Notes under the pieces: model-generated
Told to the model about the DNA's origin: nothing
The model's database searches: none
Seen by the model: the letters and a program-made list of their open reading frames with translations, nothing else
Origin: Eubacteriales bacterium
GTDB lineage: Bacteria; Bacillota; Clostridia; Lachnospirales; Lachnospiraceae
Assembly: GCA_030536995.1 (NCBI GenBank)
Contig: JAUNOY010000009.1
Span: 21,174-85,173, forward strand
DNA: 64,000 bases
Direction of reading: 5' to 3'
Shown here: positions 53,350 to 61,815 of the stretch, piece after piece
Layout of the letters: every line of letters starts with the position of its first letter
How positions within the stretch are numbered: position 1 is the first letter of the stretch
Program-made: the position numbers and the translations under genes

Positions 53350-54780
53350 CTATTCCTCCTTGAATCGATCATCTAACTGCGACAAAATATAACTATTATT
53401 CAACCAGAAACATTGCTTTGGATACTGTCTTCCGTCTGGGAGTTCATAAGTATCTTTTGCATTTTGTGCATGTGGTCTTACATGGCACACTGGATTTTCT
53501 GATGATTTTGGAAAATTATTATAATTCTTCCCATTTTTCTTTTCTATCTGAAGACCTTCGCGAAGTATTCTCTGCGTCCTTTCCCAAACTGCCTTCACAC
53601 TACCTTCCAAATCATCATACGGAATGTTCCAGAACTGACAGCCTTTTAATCTTAATTCATCTTGTTGATCAAACTTATAAACTACAAACAAAAATCTAGT
53701 CTCACGTAAATAATTTCCGAATGTAGAATCTTCCCAGTCTTCCTCTACTAACTCTTTAAATTTAAAAGTAGGAAATGACATATTTTCTTTTATCTTATTA
53801 TTTTTCTCAATACGTATCGTCTTAACTACTACATTAGCTTTTTCAAATTCTTCCGCATGGTTTCCTTTTATTCCCAACATCCGATATGCTAACATTGCCT
53901 CCAGACTTTTCGGTTTCTTTTGATATTCTATATGAAATTTATTACATAAATCAGTAACTGACCAATCATAATACGCATCTATTTTACACACAACATACTC
54001 TTCAAAAGATTCCTCTGCCGTACCCTTTATAATCGGTTCATATGTATTTTTTCCAGGAATAATATAATTGTTCAGGACATATGTCATGTAGGAATTCTTA
54101 AATGCAAATGCCCGCGGTTTTGCTAATTCATCACTAAATGGCTGCTTCCTCCGATTTTTCGATGTTGCTGCCTTTGGTGCTGCTCCTAGATACAAAGTAT
54201 CTCCTTCAGATAGTTCATGTGCTTTTCCGTTTCGGATTTTCTCAACAATAACCGCAAAATCATGTGCTATGATTTTTATATCTTGCTCTGGCGGTGCAAA
54301 CAGCTTCACATATCCAATACGATAATCCAATCGGTTCTTTATCTCTTGTTGATACAGATAATACACTAATAAAATCAATCGAGCCTTTTGCCACATATGA
54401 CTATCTTCAAATGTTTCATTAACAACTGAAAAATAGTCAATCATGGTCAATATCAATCTTTCCTTGGCTACCAGTGTCCCATTCTTGTTTTGTTTGTACG
54501 GTGTTACTTTTAATTCTACACCTGCTTTATCAAAATCTGGACGTGCATCATTATTCGTCTGATAGTGAAAATATCTCTCTTCTATCAGTTCTCCCAGACC
54601 ACCTTTTCGCTTCTTATTCTCGTGCTTTACTTCATAATTTGTTGTCTCCCTGACAACCATAGCTTTGATGATATCATCCTGCTTACACACATCTGCAAAT
54701 GTTTTTCCAATCAACCTTTTTGCATATGTTTCAATTGAAATAGGATCCGTTTCATCGTATTCTTCCAAATAATTCATCAT
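53350..54780 (-). CDS. Sau3AI-family type II restriction endonuclease
   Basis: 476 residues. The N-terminal catalytic half has KGGLGELIEERYF...NNDARPDFDKAGVELKVTPYK, the MutH/Sau3AI active-site pattern (Glu64, Asp82, Glu89, Lys91). The C-terminal half is a second MutH-like, non-catalytic, allosteric domain (about 250-470). Sau3AI itself is of similar length with this layout and cuts before GATC, so the same specificity is likely. Its ATG overlaps the vsr stop by one base (TAATG) and its stop lies 1 nt before the next start, so translation is tightly coupled. Confidence 0.9.
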   Translation of the reverse strand: MMNYLEEYDETDPISIETYAKRLIGKTFADVCKQDDIIKAMVVRETTNYEVKHENKKRKGGLGELIEERYFHYQTNNDARPDFDKAGVELKVTPYKQNKNGTLVAKERLILTMIDYFSVVNETFEDSHMWQKARLILLVYYLYQQEIKNRLDYRIGYVKLFAPPEQDIKIIAHDFAVIVEKIRNGKAHELSEGDTLYLGAAPKAATSKNRRKQPFSDELAKPRAFAFKNSYMTYVLNNYIIPGKNTYEPIIKGTAEESFEEYVVCKIDAYYDWSVTDLCNKFHIEYQKKPKSLEAMLAYRMLGIKGNHAEEFEKANVVVKTIRIEKNNKIKENMSFPTFKFKELVEEDWEDSTFGNYLRETRFLFVVYKFDQQDELRLKGCQFWNIPYDDLEGSVKAVWERTQRILREGLQIEKKNGKNYNNFPKSSENPVCHVRPHAQNAKDTYELPDGRQYPKQCFWLNNSYILSQLDDRFKEE

Positions 54781-55253
54781 TACATTTCCTCTTCATCGTC
54801 TACTTCTTCCAGTTTCTGGTCAAATATTGTCTCTTCTATCACTCTAACGCACTGTTCTGTATCGTTCAGAATATCTTTTCCCCAGAAATGTATCACGGTC
54901 CACCCCATAAAATTTAATTGTTGATCCTTTTCTTCATCTCTCTGGATATTCCGCTCTATTTTCTTAACCCAATAATCCGGATTTTTTCCTTTTTCTAATC
55001 GTGGCTTCAATATTTCCCAATCTTTTCCATGAAAAAACTCACTGTCACAAAAAATCGCAATACGATACTTAGTTAGAACAATATCCGGCCTTCCCGGCAA
55101 TCCCTTGTAATTTTTTCGATAACGAAATCCCCTATGCCATAGTGCCTTTCTCAACACAACCTCTATACTTGTATCTTTTCCACGTATTCTACTCATGTTT
55201 TTATGGCTTTTTTCCGTAACTTCTCCATGAAAACGCGGTTCTTTTATTGACAT
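54780..55253 (-). CDS. vsr: Very short patch repair endonuclease (Vsr)
   Basis: 157 residues with the Vsr core: MSRIRGKDTSIEVVLRKALW, GRPDIVLTKYRIAIFCDSEFFHG (metal ligand Asp57; His75) and the aromatic wedge region. Vsr nicks at T:G mismatches that arise when 5-methylcytosine deaminates, so its presence with a C5 methyltransferase is logical. First gene of the restriction operon; the C-terminal tail is acidic (VDDEEEM). Confidence 0.93.
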   Translation of the reverse strand: MSIKEPRFHGEVTEKSHKNMSRIRGKDTSIEVVLRKALWHRGFRYRKNYKGLPGRPDIVLTKYRIAIFCDSEFFHGKDWEILKPRLEKGKNPDYWVKKIERNIQRDEEKDQQLNFMGWTVIHFWGKDILNDTEQCVRVIEETIFDQKLEEVDDEEEM

Positions 55254-55288
55254 AATACATCTACCTACATTAATATATAATCCGTTTT

Positions 55289-55317
55289 ATTATAACAAAT
55301 CATCATTTAATATTCAA
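55289..55317 (-). promoter_or_regulatory. Promoter of the restriction operon
   Basis: Reverse strand TTGAAT (55312-55317), 17 nt, TATAAT (55289-55294): near-consensus, 36 nt before the vsr ATG. No operator is evident, and no C-protein gene is present. Confidence 0.82.
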
Positions 55318-55401
55318 TTTTTTTCAAATATAGACCATCTAGTTTTCATTCCGTCTATTTATCATGTTTTATTTTGTGAAATCCCCTTCATCTTTCACAT
55401 A

Positions 55402-55445
55402 AAAAAACTGTAAGCTTTTCAACATAGAAAGAACTTACAGTTTTA
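55402..55445. terminator. Terminator-like hairpin upstream of vsr
   Basis: AAAACTGTAAG and CTTACAGTTTT arms around a 19-nt loop with A/T runs on both sides. It would insulate the restriction operon from transcription across the element junction. Confidence 0.8.
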
Positions 55446-55508
55446 TCATTATCATGTCACATCCCAAAATTATAGTTATTTTTCTTGTAACACTCGCACG
55501 AAAAATCT

Positions 55509-55530
55509 ATGGGTTATTTTCGGGTTATTT
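55509..55530. repeat. Candidate right end of element 1 (12-bp direct repeat)
   Basis: ATGGGTTATTTT (55509-55520) matches 40279-40290 exactly; a second GGGTTATTT follows at 55522-55530. It lies between the restriction operon and the remnant of the next element, so 40279-55520 may be one 15.2-kb insertion. Confidence 0.4.
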
Positions 55531-55906
55531 CTTGCCCACAAATACATTTCAAGTATTGATTTTACTGACTTTTTAAGGAGTTCTTCAAAGAGTGCCGTGG
55601 CAGATGAATAATACTTTTAACATAATTTTTTCGTACCTTTCTTTGCCATGTTTTGCCCGAGTTTGCTAGGTTTTTCCTTGATTTTAAAATCTTTTTCTTA
55701 CCAACGGAAAAATCCGTAGCTTGGCATAAAATGGCATATATTTGTATCGTTTGGACTTCAATGTTGGTATGAATATTGGTAAACTGGTAAATTCATACCA
55801 ACGTAGTTTTTTCTTGAATTTACTGGGGTTTTCGGTTATTGGTTGTTCTTGTTTTGTGTAATCTTAATTCTAGATATTGGTATGACTAAGCGTACCAACA
55901 ATTCCT
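55531..55906. repeat. Gene-free region with inverted repeats (element 2 left end)
   Basis: No gene is seen. A perfect 12-bp inverted repeat, GTTGGTATGAAT (55763-55774) / ATTCATACCAAC (55791-55802), with TTGGTAAACTGG in its loop, is followed by a second dyad TTGGTA/TACCAA (55877-55899). The repeated TTGGTATGA words just downstream of an integrase gene suggest recombinase arm sites or an attachment region. Confidence 0.55.
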
Positions 55907-57100
55907 TTACACAATTTTCATCTTTGCTAATTCATCTCTTGCATCTTCAAAACTCACATGCGTATAAACATCCAAAGTTACTCCAATCTCTGAATGTCCC
56001 ATCAACTACTGTAATGTCTTCGGGTTCATTCCTGCCAGCGCCATATTTGTACAATATGTATGTCTACATACATGCGGTGTAATCTTGGGCATCTGTACTT
56101 TATAAATGCTGTTATACTTTGCACAGATATGGTCAAAATACTTTTGCCAATGTAATGCGACCATTGGCATCCCATTCTTGTCCAGATATAAGAATCCAAC
56201 ATACTTTCCTATCATTGGTTCTTTTTTCGGTACTTTACGCTTTTTCAAAATCGTTTTAAAGCACTCATATACCTCTGGTGTCATCGGAAGTACTCTTTTG
56301 CCTGAATTGGTCTTTGTCTGCTCAATCACATACTCCATATCAGATAAACGTTGCAATTGATGATTAATGTCTATGGTTCTTTCTTCCATGTCAATATCGT
56401 GGATTGTCAAACCACAGAATTCTGATATTCTCATTCCAGTTTTAAATAAAATGTAGATACCCTCATAATATTTTGAAAAATGTGAATCTTCCTTTACAAA
56501 TTTTAAGAAATCTCTTTCCTGCTTCTTTGTAATCGCTTCTCTACGGATAGAATTGTTAATGATTACCGTTGCCAGTTGGAATTCAAATGGATTCTTTAAA
56601 AGAACATCATCATCGACCGCCATCTGAAATGCTGGACGAAGTACACCACGAATAGTATGAATAGAACTATATCCACGTCCGTTATTCTGCATCTGAATCA
56701 GCCACAATTTTGCATCCGAGATACGGATGTCGCTAATTTTACGTCCACCGAACTCGTCTTTCTTCAAAACATTAATCACTGTCTTGTAACCAGCCTGTGT
56801 TGATTTACGAACGCCGGTTTTCAATGCAACATATCGTTCCACTAATTCAAGAACTGTATAACTGCTCCCTGAATACTTTCCATACAAAAGCTGACGCTTT
56901 TTCATTTCTTCAATCTGAACACGTAATGCAATACAATCTTTCTTTCCAACTGGAAGTTTATCGTTAGTCTCCAATTTCCAACTGTAGAAGCATTTCTGTT
57001 TTCCGTTCTCGTAATACGTATAACGGTATCTTCCTTCTTTGTCTTGGCTTTCTCCTTCTCTTAAAACTCGATTCTTATGATCTTTTCTTCCTGATTTCAT
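55907..57100 (-). pseudogene. Integrase pseudogene of element 2 (amber stop before catalytic Tyr)
   Basis: The frame is open from the ATG at 57100 to an in-frame TAG at 56006-56008, after 364 codons. It then continues in the same frame for 32 more codons to a TAA at 55907. The TAG replaces the Tyr of the conserved LQYLMGHS, and the sequence after it (LMGHSEIGVTLDVYTHVSF) still encodes the conserved His and nucleophile Tyr. All upstream motifs are intact (KTGMRISEFCGL, HVCRHTYCTN). A single base change explains the break, so inactivation is recent. Closely related to the integrases at 40307 and 60387. Confidence 0.9.
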
Positions 57101-57124
57101 AGAATATTCCTCCTAAAATAGGAG

Positions 57125-57169
57125 AAGCCTCTGCCATAGCATATTGTTAATATACCATGAAAGAGGCTT
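57125..57169. repeat. Hairpin upstream of integrase pseudogene
   Basis: Outer arms AAGCCTC (57125-57131) and GAGGCTT (57163-57169); the centre is related to the hairpin at 41583-41622 upstream of integrase 1. It lies between the helicase gene stop and the integrase start and may also act as a weak terminator. Confidence 0.55.
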
Positions 57170-57196
57170 GGTTTCTACGTTTAATTCAAACTCCCA

Positions 57197-58687
57197 TTAA
57201 ATACTTCTGTCTTTAACACGTAACAGTGTTTCAAATAATTCCACGTTATCTCGAACTATAATACATAATTTTTCGCGCGCTCTAGAAATATTCTGATAGA
57301 ACAATCGGGGAAACAAATAATTCGGATTTGGATGTTCTTTTGCCTGAAGAACCCCATCTGCATTATATCTAAAGCTACTATCTAAAATTACAAGTACGCT
57401 GTCGAATTCTTGACCTATAACCTGATGCGAGTTAATGTATTGCGAATAATGATCAATGGGATTACTTACATATTGCGAAGGAGTAAATGTAATAAACGTG
57501 TATCCTTTTTCTATATAGAAATTGCTAATAATATCTGATTCACGAAGATCTTTTGCAAAAACAATATCAATATTATCATACGAAATGTTACCTTTAGCCT
57601 TATCAGCCAATCGCATCATATTCCGAATAAATGAATGTATCTCCTTGTTTGTTCGTATTTTGTCCGTAAGCTTAAACTCTATAAAGTCTTTTAATTCATT
57701 TAATCTTCCCGGATTATTTCTTCTTACTTCAGTTTTAGAAAGTGATTGAGCAAAATCATATGAAAAGATGCAAGTTTTTATCTTTCCTTCGCTATACGCT
57801 TCTAAAATCAAATCCAAACTAGACTTATACAATCTCTGAGTTTCATCTACACATACGATCGGATATTTATCGATAATATCTTTCGTAACAGATTTTGCAG
57901 ATATGACCGACACATTTGATAATTTAGAATTCAGATGTTTATGTCCATCTGATAATACTCCACAATGCACTACACATACTTGATTATCTGTACTTAATTC
58001 CTTTGCTATATCATATAACAATAATGTTTTTCCTGTACCTGCCGCCCCTTTTATTCCCCATAAACCATCTTTTTTTCTTAAAAGCTCTTTTTTGATAGAA
58101 TCTTGTTGCCCGGACAAATAATAATGACCAGCAAGAAATTTTTCAGGTGTATTCAAGGGAGAAATCAAATATTCTTTTGGTCTAAAAAGATTTTCAATGT
58201 TTTGATTTATTGGTTTATTTATTTTTCTTAATTTGTCCAATAATTCCTCGTAGGAGCATTCTTTTAATCCATCATCATACTTATATATTTTCACAGACTT
58301 ATCATTCTCTTTTATCAAAGAAAAACTGTATATTTCTTTGCCAATATGGGATAAATAATATCTGTTCTGCTGTAATTGAAATTCTATTCTAGCTTCATCA
58401 ATCGCCTGACTTTTCAATTCAACATTGATAATCTTACCATCTTCATTAATTTTTAGAAGATCAAACTCTTTTCCTATTTGTGGTATTGAAAAAGAATAAA
58501 ACCAATCATCTAATAATTCATAATTTTTATCTCGAAATCTCAGATTATTAATCATAATCTTTATCAACTCTATTTCTTCACAACGCACTTTTATGCTTTC
58601 AGCTCTTTGTGATAAGCACTTTTCATACAATGGATATAGTTCTATTTCGGAAAGTCTTGTTAATACATATAAGTTAGTAGCACGCAT
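57197..58687 (-). CDS. PD-(D/E)XK nuclease fused to DUF2075 SF1-like helicase
   Basis: 496 residues. The N-terminal part (about 40-125) carries a likely nuclease core: EFDLLKI (Asp76), NVELKSQ (Glu90-x-Lys92) and Gln107. From about 185 a DUF2075/SF1 ATPase follows: Walker A KGAAGTGKTLL (213-223), Walker B IVCVDETQR (277-285), a motif III-like FSYDFAQSLS, and motif VI-like SRAREKLCIIV near the C-terminus. AGAGG precedes the ATG. Stand-alone nuclease-helicases of this type occur in defence islands. It is downstream of a protein kinase gene (58786) with its own predicted promoter in between. Confidence 0.8.
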   Translation of the reverse strand: MRATNLYVLTRLSEIELYPLYEKCLSQRAESIKVRCEEIELIKIMINNLRFRDKNYELLDDWFYSFSIPQIGKEFDLLKINEDGKIINVELKSQAIDEARIEFQLQQNRYYLSHIGKEIYSFSLIKENDKSVKIYKYDDGLKECSYEELLDKLRKINKPINQNIENLFRPKEYLISPLNTPEKFLAGHYYLSGQQDSIKKELLRKKDGLWGIKGAAGTGKTLLLYDIAKELSTDNQVCVVHCGVLSDGHKHLNSKLSNVSVISAKSVTKDIIDKYPIVCVDETQRLYKSSLDLILEAYSEGKIKTCIFSYDFAQSLSKTEVRRNNPGRLNELKDFIEFKLTDKIRTNKEIHSFIRNMMRLADKAKGNISYDNIDIVFAKDLRESDIISNFYIEKGYTFITFTPSQYVSNPIDHYSQYINSHQVIGQEFDSVLVILDSSFRYNADGVLQAKEHPNPNYLFPRLFYQNISRAREKLCIIVRDNVELFETLLRVKDRSI

Positions 58688-58704
58688 TTCTATTTCCTCT
58701 TTTG

Positions 58705-58760
58705 TAATCAGTAATCTATAACACTGATTATACCATGCCTCTATTCATATGTATCAACAT
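58705..58760 (-). promoter_or_regulatory. Promoter with overlapping palindrome, nuclease-helicase gene
   Basis: Reverse strand extended -10 TGGTATAAT (TATAAT at 58727-58732), with TTGATA about 19 nt upstream. A dyad TAATCAGT (58705-58712) / ACTGATTA (58723-58730) overlaps the -10 and the start point: either an operator for an unlinked repressor or a 5' mRNA hairpin. Confidence 0.5.
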
Positions 58761-58785
58761 ATTTCCACCTTCCCCCACTCAATAT

Positions 58786-60294
58786 CTAATTCTGTATTAT
58801 TTCCTCTAGCATTGGTTCAATACCTTCATTTATCAAATCCTCAACCATAGCCTGTGCATTAAATCGGTTTACGTCCCATGCAACAAACCTAAGAATGTTT
58901 GCAGCAATTTCTTTTACAACAAACGAATATCTTCCCAATATTACTCTTTTTGCGAAAGACGAATACACATCGTATGCTTCATAAGATCGACCACAAACTG
59001 CCTGATATGCCTTATCTATACTTTGAATCACAAACTCTGCGTGCGAATCATCTATAGCCATAAATTTTAACAAAGCTTCAGCAAAACCATTTCTATATGA
59101 TTGCATTTTTTTAGCTATCTCTTCTCCTGAAAGATTATATAAATAACTTTCAATTTCGTCATCAAACTGTTTACTCTGTATTTTTTTATCAATACGTTCC
59201 TGATTTTCAGCTTGTTTATTATACTCTACTGACTTTTCAAAAAACTGAGACAGTTTTCCGGCGTCTGCATAACGGTATGACGAATCACTATTAGTAGCTT
59301 TTTCTGCCACATTGCGGAATATATGATGCGAATTTCTAGGATCTCTTGTCATAATAAAATTAATGAGACGCCCTAAAGAATATACATCACTTCTTTTATC
59401 GCCATCTCTCAATAACATAAACTGTTCAGGCGCACAATAATAATATTGACCTACTGCATTGGTATGCATTGTTTGATGCGAAGTAAAAACATTTAAATCT
59501 TTACCCAAACCAAAATCAGCAATTTTTATAACACCTGACATAATAAAAATATTATTTGGACTTAAGTCTCTATGTATAATATCTTTTTTATGAACTTCCG
59601 TCATGACATGTAAAATTTGACGTACACAATTAATTTTAGTTTCATCTGGAAGATTATTATCTAAAATATATCTATCCAAAGTTATTTCGGCTGGTTCCAT
59701 TGTATATGACATATTTCCACTATCAAACGAATACACTTCAATTATCCCGAAAGTTCCTTGCAAACTTTTAGTAATTTCAAATTCTCGTTTAAATCTACTT
59801 CGGATACTTTTATCTGTAAGGAAATCCTCTTTCAGTTTTTTCTGAATTAATCCTGTCGATTTTTGTCTATACACCATGGCAAAGCCACCACTACCAACAA
59901 GTATTAAATCATCATTTTCTTTCACAAGATGATATTCCTCCCCCTTCCTAGTTATCTTATATTGATCCGGTTTTAAAATACGATTAAATTCGTCTAAAAT
60001 AATCTGAGCCTTTTCCGCTGCTTCTACTTCTGTCATAGCATGTTCTGCCATTAAATATGATTTACTCAATACAATTTTCAAAAACGTATTTATTCTATTT
60101 TTATTAATCAAATCAACTAATTTATTAAATACATATATCCAACGTGATGGAAATCCTTGTCCATATTTATCTGCTCCTTGATAATAACGATTAAAGAAAT
60201 CCACAAGTTTAGGACCACTCTTATAAATATAATATTCCCCAACATCTCCACAAAATATATGCGAAATCTGTTTCAAAGAATCTTCACTTAACAT
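58786..60294 (-). CDS. Hanks-type Ser/Thr protein kinase with unknown N-terminal domain
   Basis: 502 residues, no membrane segment. Residues 1-125 form a helical domain I do not recognise (it contains FFNRYYQGADKYGQGFPSRW); its position and style recall the N-terminal domains of AbiJ-type abortive-infection proteins, but that is a guess. The kinase domain has GSGGFAMVY (134-142), Lys152/153, Glu171, HRDLSPNNIF with Asp243 and Asn248, DFG (260-262), APEQF and SDVYSLG, so it should be active. The C-terminal 150 residues are helical. AGAGGT precedes the ATG. No cognate phosphatase or PASTA domain is found, so it is not the housekeeping PrkC/Stk1 kinase. Confidence 0.82.
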   Translation of the reverse strand: MLSEDSLKQISHIFCGDVGEYYIYKSGPKLVDFFNRYYQGADKYGQGFPSRWIYVFNKLVDLINKNRINTFLKIVLSKSYLMAEHAMTEVEAAEKAQIILDEFNRILKPDQYKITRKGEEYHLVKENDDLILVGSGGFAMVYRQKSTGLIQKKLKEDFLTDKSIRSRFKREFEITKSLQGTFGIIEVYSFDSGNMSYTMEPAEITLDRYILDNNLPDETKINCVRQILHVMTEVHKKDIIHRDLSPNNIFIMSGVIKIADFGLGKDLNVFTSHQTMHTNAVGQYYYCAPEQFMLLRDGDKRSDVYSLGRLINFIMTRDPRNSHHIFRNVAEKATNSDSSYRYADAGKLSQFFEKSVEYNKQAENQERIDKKIQSKQFDDEIESYLYNLSGEEIAKKMQSYRNGFAEALLKFMAIDDSHAEFVIQSIDKAYQAVCGRSYEAYDVYSSFAKRVILGRYSFVVKEIAANILRFVAWDVNRFNAQAMVEDLINEGIEPMLEEIIQN

Positions 60295-60386
60295 TTCGAC
60301 ACACCTCTTATTTGCTACTAAACATTTTAATTTATTCCTAAACTAATTATAATTCTTAGTACTCAGAAAATCTAGCAGCTTTCCAT

Positions 60387-61583
60387 CTATATAGTTCCAC
60401 TCACCTTCGCCACTTCTTTTTTCGCCTCTTCATACCCAAAGTGCGTATACACATCCATTGTCGTCACCACTTCCGAGTGCCCCATCAGATACTGCAATGA
60501 CTTCGGATTCATCCCTGCCCTAGCCATATTAGTACAATAAATATGGCTGCACACATGTGGTGTAATCCCTGGCAACTGCACCGTATGTGTTCGATTATAT
60601 TTCCCCACCATATGTTTAAAATATTTCTCCCAATGTCCTGCAACTTTTGGCATTCCATTCTTATCCAGAAATAAAAATCCAATTTTGTTATCAATCATCG
60701 GCTCTACTTTCGGGCGTCTTCTCGCCTTTAATATACGCTGGAAACATTCATACACTCCCTGCGTCATCGGAATGTCTCTGACACCGCAATCCGACTTCGT
60801 TTGCGTGATTGCATATTGCATGTCCGATAATCGCAGCAACTGATGATTCACCTGTATGATCCGCTCTTTCATATCGATATCTGCTAACGTTAATCCACAG
60901 AATTCTGATATACGAAGTCCGGTATGAAATAAAATATACACTGCATCATAATACTTGCCGTAATGTTTGTCCGTCTGAATGAATTCCAGAAAACGGTTCT
61001 GCTGTTCCAGTGTAACAGAGATTCTTTTCTGGGAATCATTTTTAATCACATCCTGCATTTTAAAGTTGAATGGATTTTTCAGTAACAAATCATCGTCTAC
61101 TGCCATCTGAAATGCCGGCCTCAATACACCTCGGATATTATTGATGGAGCTGTAACCTCTTCCTCCATTCTGCAATTCTACAAACCACATCTTTGCATCA
61201 GAAATCTTTACATCTTTAATCTTTCGTTTTCCAAATCTATCTCTTTTCAGAATATTAATCGTAGTCTGATATCCTTCTTTGGTGGATTGCTGCACACCCT
61301 GTTTCTGAGCAACATATCGCTCCACCAAATCAATGACCGTATAATCTCCACTCACACATTTTCCAAATAACATCTCCTGACGTTGTAATTCTGCAACCTT
61401 TTCTCTCAGAGAAATATCTGGTCTTTTGCCGACAGGCATTTTGTCTGTCGGCTCCAGTTTCCAGCTATATAAGGATTTTTGTTTTCCGTTTGCGTAATAT
61501 GTGTAGCGGTATCTTCCGTCCAGTTGCTGACTCTCGCGTGGTCGGAGAACTCTGTTTTTATGGTCTCTTCTTCTGGTATTCAC
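60387..61583 (-). CDS. int: Tyrosine recombinase/integrase of element 3
   Basis: 398 residues from a GTG (GGGAG about 9 nt upstream). Same domain order as the integrase at 40307. Catalytic residues: Arg in HTGLRISEFCGL, HVCSHIYCTN, GHSEVVTTMDVYTHFGY. The usual HxxR box here reads HVCSH, so the second catalytic Arg (CRH in the two paralogues) is Ser; this may weaken or abolish activity. Directly preceded by its Xis (16-nt gap). Confidence 0.9.
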   Translation of the reverse strand: MNTRRRDHKNRVLRPRESQQLDGRYRYTYYANGKQKSLYSWKLEPTDKMPVGKRPDISLREKVAELQRQEMLFGKCVSGDYTVIDLVERYVAQKQGVQQSTKEGYQTTINILKRDRFGKRKIKDVKISDAKMWFVELQNGGRGYSSINNIRGVLRPAFQMAVDDDLLLKNPFNFKMQDVIKNDSQKRISVTLEQQNRFLEFIQTDKHYGKYYDAVYILFHTGLRISEFCGLTLADIDMKERIIQVNHQLLRLSDMQYAITQTKSDCGVRDIPMTQGVYECFQRILKARRRPKVEPMIDNKIGFLFLDKNGMPKVAGHWEKYFKHMVGKYNRTHTVQLPGITPHVCSHIYCTNMARAGMNPKSLQYLMGHSEVVTTMDVYTHFGYEEAKKEVAKVSGTI

Positions 61584-61599
61584 AAATGCTCACTCCCTT

Positions 61600-61797
61600 C
61601 TAAATGCAACTCGTCTGGTCCAGGAACCTTTCGAATTTTCCACGTTTGATTTTTGTAAATGCTCCATTCTTTAAAACAAATTCCGCTGTCGGATTTTCAT
61701 CTACGATTTTTCGAATCTTCTTCTGTCCGATTCCAAAATAATCCGCAGCCTCTTCAATTGATAATGCATACTTTTCCCAAATTGGGATTTTGAACAT
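61600..61797 (-). CDS. xis: Excisionase of element 3 (Tn916 Xis-like)
   Basis: 65 residues: YALSIEEAADYFGIGQKKIRKIVDENP then FTKIKRGKFERFLDQ, clearly homologous to the Xis at 41656. It lies 18 nt after the DnaC-like gene and 16 nt before int, in one tight transcript. Confidence 0.88.
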   Translation of the reverse strand: MFKIPIWEKYALSIEEAADYFGIGQKKIRKIVDENPTAEFVLKNGAFTKIKRGKFERFLDQTSCI

Positions 61798-61815
61798 AAG
61801 CAGTTCCCCCTTCCT

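Noticed and set aside
46879-55253. A single five-gene transcript for the whole defence block
   Set aside because: The methyltransferase has a clear promoter of its own at 51905-51933, so at least two transcripts are likely; linkage with SIR2 remains possible.
56006-56008. Pyrrolysine or programmed read-through of the integrase amber codon
   Set aside because: No PYLIS-like structure was recognised and the two paralogues have Tyr there; a point mutation is simpler.
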